From positions 1-18,527 of the forward strand of contig JASBTO010000013.1 in assembly GCA_030148365.1 (NCBI GenBank): a stretch of DNA of 18,527 nt, written 5' to 3'. Below are positions 13,566 through 18,527 of the stretch, in pieces. Source of the DNA: Kangiellaceae bacterium (GTDB taxonomy: Bacteria > Pseudomonadota > Gammaproteobacteria > Enterobacterales > Kangiellaceae). The stretch's first letter is position 1; the number at the start of each line of letters is the position of its first letter. The position numbers were made by a program, and so were the translations under genes. The notes beneath the pieces are model-generated. The model was not told where the DNA came from. It worked only from the letters and a program-made list of their open reading frames with translations, and did no database searches.

Positions 13566-15146
13566 ATGAGCGCAGTTATCGAAGAACATCATGATCATCA
13601 TGATCACAAGCCGACCGGCCTGACCCGCTGGTTGTTCACTACCAACCATAAAGACATCGGTACCCTGTACCTGTGGTTCTCCTTTGCCATGTTTGTCATC
13701 GGCGGCCTGTTCGCCATGGTCATCCGCCTGGAGCTGTTCCAGCCGGGCCTGCAATTCGTGGAGCCGGAATTTTTCAACCAGATGACCACTCTGCACGGAC
13801 TGGTCATGGTGTTTGGCGCGGTCATGCCCGCCACCGTGGGTCTGGCCAACTGGATGATCCCGATCATGATCGGGGCCCCGGACATGGCCCTGCCGCGGAT
13901 GAACAACTGGAGTTTCTGGATCCTGCCGTTCGCCTTTACCCTGCTGCTGTCCTCCCTGTTCATGGAAGGCGGCGCGCCCAACTTCGGCTGGACTTTCTAC
14001 GCGCCCCTGTCGACCACTTTCGGGCCGCCCAGTACTGATTTCTTTATCTTCGGTGTTCACCTGATGGGTATTTCCTCCATCATGGGCTCCATCAACGTCA
14101 TCGTGACCGTCTTCAACATGCGGGCTCCCGGTATGACCCTGATGAAGATGCCGATGTTCGTCTGGACCTGGCTGATCACCGCGTTCCTGCTGATTATGGT
14201 GATGCCGGTTCTGGCCGGCGCCGTGACCATGATGCTCACGGATCGCCATTTCGGCACCAGCTTCTTCGATGCCGCCGGTGGCGGTGACCCGGTCATGTTC
14301 CAGCATATCTTCTGGTTCTTCGGGCACCCCGAGGTCTATATCATGATCCTGCCGGCCTTCGGTATCGCCTCGCAGATCATTCCGACCTTCTCGCGCAAGC
14401 CGCTGTTCGGCTACGCGTCCATGGTCTATGCAACGGCCGCGATTGCCCTGTTGTCCTTCGTGGTCTGGGCCCACCACATGTTTACCGTGGGCATGCCGCT
14501 GGCGGGGGAACTCTTCTTCATGTTCGCCACCCTGCTGATTGCGGTGCCGACGGGGGTCAAGGTCTTCAACTGGGTCGCGACCATGTGGAAAGGCTCGATC
14601 ACTTTCGAGACGCCGATGCTCTACGCGCTGGCGTTCGTGATCCTGTTTACCATCGGCGGTTTCTCCGGCGTCATGCTGGCGATGACCCCGGTCGACTTCC
14701 AGTACCACGACACCTATTTCGTGGTGGCTCACTTCCACTATGTACTCTTCCCGGGCGCCATTTTCGGCACCATGGCGGCGGTCTACTACTGGTTGCCCAA
14801 ATGGACCGGTAACCTGTACAACGAGCGCTGGGCGAAGATTCAGTTCTGGTTGCAGATATTCTTTGTCAACCTGACCTTCTTCCCGATGCATTTCTCCGGT
14901 CTTGCCGGTATGCCGCGCCGGATCCCGGATTACAACCTGGCCTTCGCCGATTTCAACATGATCTCCAGTATTGGCGCCTTCGGTCTGGCCCTGACCCAGA
15001 TTATCTTTATCGCGGTCGTCATCGGTTGTATCCGTGGCAAGCGCAAGGCCACGGCCCAGGTCTGGGAAGGCGCGCAAGGTCTTGAGTGGACCCTGCCGTC
15101 ACCGGCGCCGTACCACAGCTTCACGACGCCGCCGAAGGTAGACTGA
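13566..15146 (+). CDS. coxA: Cytochrome c oxidase subunit I (A1-type)
   Basis: Catalytic subunit that reduces oxygen to water and pumps protons in the inner membrane. It has about twelve membrane helices. The CuB/active-site motif GHPEVY is at 253-258 (His254, Glu256 and the cross-linked Tyr258), so it is an A1-type enzyme with the Glu of the D channel. Other ligands are visible: TLHGLVMVFG (heme a), WAHHMF (CuB histidines) and VAHFHYVL (heme a3 and heme a). The N terminus is His-rich (EEHHDHHDHK), which may bind metal. GAGGAGG fits the second ATG at 13566 better than the first at 13563. It starts 14 bases after coxB. Confidence 0.98.
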   Translation: MSAVIEEHHDHHDHKPTGLTRWLFTTNHKDIGTLYLWFSFAMFVIGGLFAMVIRLELFQPGLQFVEPEFFNQMTTLHGLVMVFGAVMPATVGLANWMIPIMIGAPDMALPRMNNWSFWILPFAFTLLLSSLFMEGGAPNFGWTFYAPLSTTFGPPSTDFFIFGVHLMGISSIMGSINVIVTVFNMRAPGMTLMKMPMFVWTWLITAFLLIMVMPVLAGAVTMMLTDRHFGTSFFDAAGGGDPVMFQHIFWFFGHPEVYIMILPAFGIASQIIPTFSRKPLFGYASMVYATAAIALLSFVVWAHHMFTVGMPLAGELFFMFATLLIAVPTGVKVFNWVATMWKGSITFETPMLYALAFVILFTIGGFSGVMLAMTPVDFQYHDTYFVVAHFHYVLFPGAIFGTMAAVYYWLPKWTGNLYNERWAKIQFWLQIFFVNLTFFPMHFSGLAGMPRRIPDYNLAFADFNMISSIGAFGLALTQIIFIAVVIGCIRGKRKATAQVWEGAQGLEWTLPSPAPYHSFTTPPKVD

Positions 15147-15152
15147 CCGATC

Positions 15153-15719
15153 ATGAGCGACATGCCGACGCCGAACCCTGATCAGGCCAACCGCAAACTG
15201 GCGCTCAAGCTGGTGGTGGTGGCCGTGGTCATGGTCGGTTTCGGCTTTGCTCTGGTGCCTTTGTATGATGTCTTTTGTGATATCACGGGATTGAACGGCA
15301 AGACCCGCGGGCAGGCGCTATACACGGCCAAAACCGTGGACAAAGAGCGCTCCATCAAGGTCGAGTTCATGGCCGAGTCGGCCCGGGGCATGCCCTGGGT
15401 GTTTGAGCCGGTAGTGCGCAGCATGCGGGTGCATCCGGGCGAGCAGTACGAGGTGACTTTCCTGGTACGCAACAAGGCCAACGAGGCCATTACCGGGCAG
15501 GCGATTCCGAGTGTCAGCCCCGGGGAAGCGTCGCTGTATTTTAACAAGACCGAATGCTTCTGCTTTGAGCAGCAGTTACTGGCCGCTGGTGAAACGCTGG
15601 AAATGCCGATGCGCTTTTTCGTCGATACCCAGATCCCGGAATCGGTTCATACGATTACTTTGTCATACCGGATGTTCAATATCAGCGAGCAGACTGATGC
15701 ATCCGTTGCCAAGCAATAG
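15153..15719 (+). CDS. ctaG: Cytochrome c oxidase assembly protein CtaG/Cox11 (copper delivery)
   Basis: Delivers copper to the CuB site of subunit I. A membrane helix (about 17-38) anchors it and the rest faces the periplasm. The copper-binding motif ECFCFEQQ has Cys135 and Cys137. Conserved family stretches are VPLYDVFCDITGLNGKT (36-52), NKANEAITGQAIPSVSPG and NKTECFCFEQQ. The size (188 residues) is usual. The gene is 6 bases after coxA. The ATG at 15153 lacks a strong ribosome-binding site, and an ATG nine bases later is an alternative. It suggests translational coupling to coxA. Confidence 0.96.
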   Translation: MSDMPTPNPDQANRKLALKLVVVAVVMVGFGFALVPLYDVFCDITGLNGKTRGQALYTAKTVDKERSIKVEFMAESARGMPWVFEPVVRSMRVHPGEQYEVTFLVRNKANEAITGQAIPSVSPGEASLYFNKTECFCFEQQLLAAGETLEMPMRFFVDTQIPESVHTITLSYRMFNISEQTDASVAKQ

Positions 15720-15754
15720 TTGGGGCCTGCAGGCCTCTAGTGGGAGAAAACTGC

Positions 15755-16645
15755 ATGAGTGAACATAATCCGAACAGTTACTACGTGCCGGCATCGAGCC
15801 GTTGGCCCTTTATTGGCGCGATAGGTTTGTTTGTCACCGTCTACGGCGCCGCCAATTTTATCCAGCAGAGCACTGACGCCGTCGCCAACGACGGTCAGTA
15901 CGGCGCCTGGATCATGTTCGCCGGTATCGCCATCCTCATCTGGCAAATGTTTTCCTGGTGGCGGGACGTGATTCGCGAATCCATGGGCGGCCTCTACAGC
16001 CCGCAGATGGATCGCTCTTTCCGGTTCGGCATGATGTGGTTTATCACCTCCGAAGTGATGTTCTTTGCCGCCTTTTTCGGCGCGCTTTTCTACGCCCGCG
16101 TGCTGGCCATCGAGTGGCTCGGCGGCGGCAGCAACAACGCCATGACCCACGATCTGCTGTGGCCGGACTTTATACCGGAGTGGCCGCTGGAGAGAACGCC
16201 CGACGGCACCACGACCAATGCCATGCCGGCCTGGGGGATTCCGCTGATCAACACCGCGATCCTGCTGACCAGCTCCTGGACCCTGACCCTGGCTCACCAC
16301 GCCCTCAAAGACGGCCATCGCAGCAAACTCAATGGCTGGCTGGCTGTGACCGTATTGCTGGGCGCCATCTTCCTGGGCTTCCAGGGTTACGAGTACTATC
16401 ACGCCTACGTCGACATGGGTCTGACCATGGGCTCCGGGATTTACGGCTCAACATTCTTCCTGTTGACCGGTTTCCACGGCATGCACGTGACCATCGGCAC
16501 CATCTTCCTGGCGATTTTGCTGGTCCGGACCCTGAAAGGACACTTCACTGCGGAAAACCATTTCGCTTTTGAAGCGGGTGCCTGGTACTGGCACTTCGTG
16601 GACGTGGTCTGGCTGTTCCTGTTCGTGTTTGTCTATCTGCTCTAG
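15755..16645 (+). CDS. coxC: Cytochrome c oxidase subunit III
   Basis: Non-catalytic seven-helix subunit that stabilises the oxidase and helps sustain proton uptake. Family features include WWRDVIRES, FRFGMMWFITSEVMFFAAFF (the conserved Glu in SEVMFF) and TGFHGMHVTIGTIFLA followed by AGAWYWHFVDVVWLFLFVFVY at the end. The ATG at 15755 follows GGGAGA; an in-frame GTG at 15740 overlaps the ribosome-binding region and is rejected. It lies 35 bases after ctaG and ends before a strong hairpin that separates it from the opposed DUF2909 gene. Confidence 0.97.
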   Translation: MSEHNPNSYYVPASSRWPFIGAIGLFVTVYGAANFIQQSTDAVANDGQYGAWIMFAGIAILIWQMFSWWRDVIRESMGGLYSPQMDRSFRFGMMWFITSEVMFFAAFFGALFYARVLAIEWLGGGSNNAMTHDLLWPDFIPEWPLERTPDGTTTNAMPAWGIPLINTAILLTSSWTLTLAHHALKDGHRSKLNGWLAVTVLLGAIFLGFQGYEYYHAYVDMGLTMGSGIYGSTFFLLTGFHGMHVTIGTIFLAILLVRTLKGHFTAENHFAFEAGAWYWHFVDVVWLFLFVFVYLL

Positions 16646-16664
16646 AGATTATCAGCAGCAAAAC

Positions 16665-16692
16665 ACAAAGCCGGGGCGAACCCCGGCTTTGT
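16665..16692. terminator. Hairpin terminator between coxC and the opposed DUF2909 gene
   Basis: A perfect 12-bp stem, ACAAAGCCGGGG and CCCCGGCTTTGT around CGAA. CTTTGTC on the plus side gives a short T-rich end and the mirror AAAG serves the minus strand, so it may act in both directions, though without long T-runs. Confidence 0.75.
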
Positions 16693-16730
16693 CACATCTG
16701 CAAGCCTTGCTGGCAAGGCGTCCGGGCTAG

Positions 16731-16940
16731 TCAGGGGCGCAGGCCGTGGGGCTCGATAAGGCCGGTGGCCATGGCGATGATCAGCAACAGGAAGAGGCCG
16801 ATGGACAGCCCGATCCGCCAACTCAGCGAATTGACGGTGCGTTTGCTCTTGCCCTGATCCTTGACCAGGAAATAGAGGCCGCTGAACAGGCTGTAAACGA
16901 TGGCCAGCATGATCAGGACGATAATGACTTTAATCAGCAT
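16731..16940 (-). CDS. DUF2909 small twin-transmembrane protein
   Basis: A 69-residue protein with two membrane helices (about 2-24 and 42-62) joined by a basic loop KDQGKSKRTVN. The pattern matches DUF2909, a small membrane protein found inside gammaproteobacterial cox clusters between coxC and the SURF1 gene, usually on the opposite strand as here. It is probably an oxidase assembly or stability factor, but this is inferred from its position. The ATG at 16940 gives the family-like N terminus MLIKVIIVLIML; a longer frame from 16988 adds a non-conserved 16 residues. Confidence 0.85.
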   Translation of the reverse strand: MLIKVIIVLIMLAIVYSLFSGLYFLVKDQGKSKRTVNSLSWRIGLSIGLFLLLIIAMATGLIEPHGLRP

Positions 16941-17050
16941 GGGATACTTCAGTGTGACGGGCGAGGGCCAATTATAGGCAATTGTCATGGCGGACCCCAG
17001 CGCAACGGTAATAATTGTCCGGATATCGGACCGGCAGGATAAGGATTGAT

Positions 17051-17788
17051 TTGAAATTCCGTATCGGCAAATTCGTTTTCGAACCCGGGTTGTGGTCCAG
17101 CCTGGCGGCAGTGCTATTGATGGCCTGTTTTCTGGCGCTGGCGTCGTGGCAACTGGATAGGGCCGCCGAAAAGCGCCGGATCCTGCTCGAGCAGGGCGCC
17201 GCGAACCAGGCTGAGCCGTTGCAACTTGCCGAAGCCCTGGAGCGACAGGCGCCGCAACTGACGCGAGTGACGGTGAACGGACATTTTGTCGATGACTGGC
17301 AGTTGCTGGTAGAGAACCAGATCGAGGCGGGTCGCCGCGGCTATCACCTGTACGGCCTGTTCCGGGATCGGCAAAGCGGCGCCGATGTGCTGGTCAACCG
17401 GGGCTGGCTGCCCGCACCGCCGGATCGGAGCCGCTGGCCGGAATTGCCCGCCGCCGACGAAACCCGGCTGGAAGCCCGGATTTACCGGCCCGCCGAGCGG
17501 CCTTTCAATGCCGAAAATCTGAGCCTTGAAAATCGCGAAAGCGTGTACCGGATTGCGGCTTTCGATCTGCCGGTGATCGCGGCAAACCTCCAGAAGATCG
17601 GGTATCATATTGCGCCCCTGACTCTGCGTCAGGCGGCAGATCCGGATTCGCCGCTGGTGCGCAACTGGCAGTGGATTAACATGCCACCGGAGAAACACCT
17701 GGCGTATGCGGCCCAGTGGTTCGCATTCGCGCTGGTATTGCTGATTTTATATCTATGGTTGAATTGCAGACGGGAAGAGGGTCAATAG
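17051..17788 (+). CDS. SURF1 family protein, heme a insertion
   Basis: Helps insert heme a into subunit I. The typical two-helix layout is seen: an N-terminal helix near LWSSLAAVLLMACFLALASWQLDRAAEKR and a C-terminal helix near 225-242 (FAFALVLLILYLW), with a periplasmic loop between. Family motifs include GRRGYHLYGLF, VLVNRGWLP and the final AYAAQWFAFAL. The start is taken as TTG 17051, 5 bases after AAGGA; it gives MKFRIGKFVFEPGLW, and an upstream TTG at 17015 would add a non-conserved 12 residues. It lies in the same direction as the next two genes, with the DUF2909 gene divergent. Confidence 0.93.
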   Translation: MKFRIGKFVFEPGLWSSLAAVLLMACFLALASWQLDRAAEKRRILLEQGAANQAEPLQLAEALERQAPQLTRVTVNGHFVDDWQLLVENQIEAGRRGYHLYGLFRDRQSGADVLVNRGWLPAPPDRSRWPELPAADETRLEARIYRPAERPFNAENLSLENRESVYRIAAFDLPVIAANLQKIGYHIAPLTLRQAADPDSPLVRNWQWINMPPEKHLAYAAQWFAFALVLLILYLWLNCRREEGQ

Positions 17789-18379
17789 GTGCAGCAAACA
17801 GGCAAGGGCACGACAAAAGCACGACGTAACCGATATACGGTTTTGGGCATTCTGATTATCTTTACGGCGCCGGTGATTTTCGCCTACTCGGCCTATTTCG
17901 GCGGCTGGTTGCAGGGCTCCCAGGTTAACGAAGGCGAATTGCTGGAGGTCCCGGGATCCCTCGAGTCCCTGGCACTGACCCGGCCCGACGGTGAGGACTT
18001 GCCGCTTGCGGACTTCAATAGCCGCTGGTTGTGGATTTACCCCCAGACAGCAAGCTGTGACACCAAGTGCGAGTTGAACCTGTATTTACTGGATCAGTCC
18101 CACAAGGCCATGGGCAAAAATGCCTTGCGGGTCGTGCAACTGGTCGTCGCAGGCGAGGATCAGTCCTTGCCGGAACTGGCCCCCGGGGTCAAGGGCGCAA
18201 AGGCCGAAGCGGAACGACTCCGGGACACCCTGACGCCAGGTTATCTGTATCTGTCCGATCCGCTGGGCAATATCATTTTGCGCTACCCGCAAATCTCGAG
18301 TCAGGACGAAGCCGCCGATCGCAGCGAGGCGATGCGCAAGGACCTGAAACGGCTCATGAAGTTTTCCCGAATCGGCTAG
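17789..18379 (+). CDS. Sco-like membrane-anchored thioredoxin-fold protein
   Basis: A 196-residue protein with one N-terminal membrane helix (about 18-40) and a periplasmic domain that reads as thioredoxin/Sco-like. It has a CDTKC pair (Cys90, Cys94), the CxxxC copper site of Sco proteins, near the position expected after the first strand (WLWIYPQTASC). The conserved distal His that completes the Sco copper site is not obvious; the matching region reads DPLGNIILRYP. It therefore may be a redox partner for CuA cysteines or a divergent copper chaperone. The GTG start at 17789 directly follows the SURF1 stop, with GAAGAGG upstream. A gene of this type between SURF1 and ctaA is common in gammaproteobacteria. 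Confidence 0.8.
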   Translation: MQQTGKGTTKARRNRYTVLGILIIFTAPVIFAYSAYFGGWLQGSQVNEGELLEVPGSLESLALTRPDGEDLPLADFNSRWLWIYPQTASCDTKCELNLYLLDQSHKAMGKNALRVVQLVVAGEDQSLPELAPGVKGAKAEAERLRDTLTPGYLYLSDPLGNIILRYPQISSQDEAADRSEAMRKDLKRLMKFSRIG

Positions 18380-18394
18380 AACCGGAATTAACCA

Positions 18395-18527
18395 ATGCAA
18401 AACAAACTGATCCGAAATCTGGCGATATTTGCCACTCTGCTGACATTGGTCGTGGTCCTGCTCGGCGCCTATACCCGCCTCAAGGATGCCGGCCTCGGCT
18501 GTCCGGACTGGCCGGGCTGTTACGGGT
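18395..18527 (+). CDS. ctaA: Heme A synthase CtaA/COX15 (3' end cut by window)
   Basis: Oxidises heme O to heme A in the inner membrane. Only the first 44 codons are in the window: an N-terminal membrane helix (about 8-24) and the signature GAYTRLKDAGLGCPDWPGCYG, in which the Thr-Arg and Cys-Pro-Asp-Trp-Pro-Gly-Cys are characteristic. The ATG at 18395 is the only good start; the site before it is weak (CGGAA). It follows the Sco-like gene by 15 bases, continuing the oxidase-assembly operon. Confidence 0.95.
   Translation, partial: MQNKLIRNLAIFATLLTLVVVLLGAYTRLKDAGLGCPDWPGCYG

Noticed and set aside
13548..15077. A 509-codon open frame on the minus strand opposite coxA
   Set aside because: It mirrors coxA codon bias, is His/Gly/Arg-rich without domains, and coxA on the other strand has every catalytic motif.
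16704..16719. GCCTTGC/GCAAGGC hairpin downstream of the DUF2909 gene
   Set aside because: It is short and has no T-run on either side; the 12-bp hairpin at 16665-16692 explains termination better.

Overview
The window looks like a chromosomal segment of a gammaproteobacterium. The evidence is the order of its cytochrome c oxidase genes (coxB, coxA, ctaG, coxC, an opposed DUF2909 gene, a SURF1 gene, an Sco-like gene, ctaA), the histone-like Lys/Ala-rich protein, and a borosin-type methyltransferase that closely resembles SonM of Shewanella as I remember it. I cannot name a genus. All identifications come from reading motifs; no database search was run.

Layout. (1) 1-1344: 3' part of a membrane-anchored TPR-GGDEF diguanylate cyclase. 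(2) 1345-1758: non-coding, full of inverted repeats of a REP-like, dispersed-repeat type. (3) 1759-2550: a stand-alone tetrapyrrole-methylase-fold protein very like the split borosin alpha-N-methyltransferases that methylate the backbone of a ribosomal peptide; no precursor peptide gene is visible beside it. (4) 2682-4025: a sigma-54 activator with a degenerate receiver domain. (5) 4026-7520: a probable envelope-stress gene set that begins with a near-consensus sigma-54 promoter (4150-4165) and a candidate activator site (4031-4064). It encodes a DUF4398 lipoprotein, a DUF4398/OmpA lipoprotein, a PRC-barrel protein, a DUF1328 membrane protein, a CsbD-like protein, a two-BON-domain periplasmic protein with an Asp-rich repeat linker, and a tiny acidic lipoprotein. 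A perfect bidirectional terminator (7668-7711) closes it. (6) 7719-8916, minus strand: a histone-H1-like protein and a hotdog-fold thioesterase-like protein. (7) 9043-12139: a VWA-domain lipoprotein (YfbK type), an ECF sigma factor and its probable membrane-bound anti-sigma partner, closely packed. (8) 12140-12393: tandem terminators and the cox leader. (9) 12394-18527: aa3-type oxidase structural genes, with a cytochrome c fused to subunit II, followed by assembly factors; the window ends inside ctaA.

How the genes fit together. The oxidase block is a coherent pathway: CoxB/CoxA/CoxC form the enzyme, CtaG and the Sco-like protein probably deliver copper, SURF1 and CtaA supply heme a. The sigma-54 activator and the gene set beginning 125 bases beyond its promoter-proximal end look like a self-contained regulatory unit for cell-envelope maintenance. 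The two most interesting items are the orphan borosin-type methyltransferase and this activator/sigma-54 promoter/envelope-gene unit.
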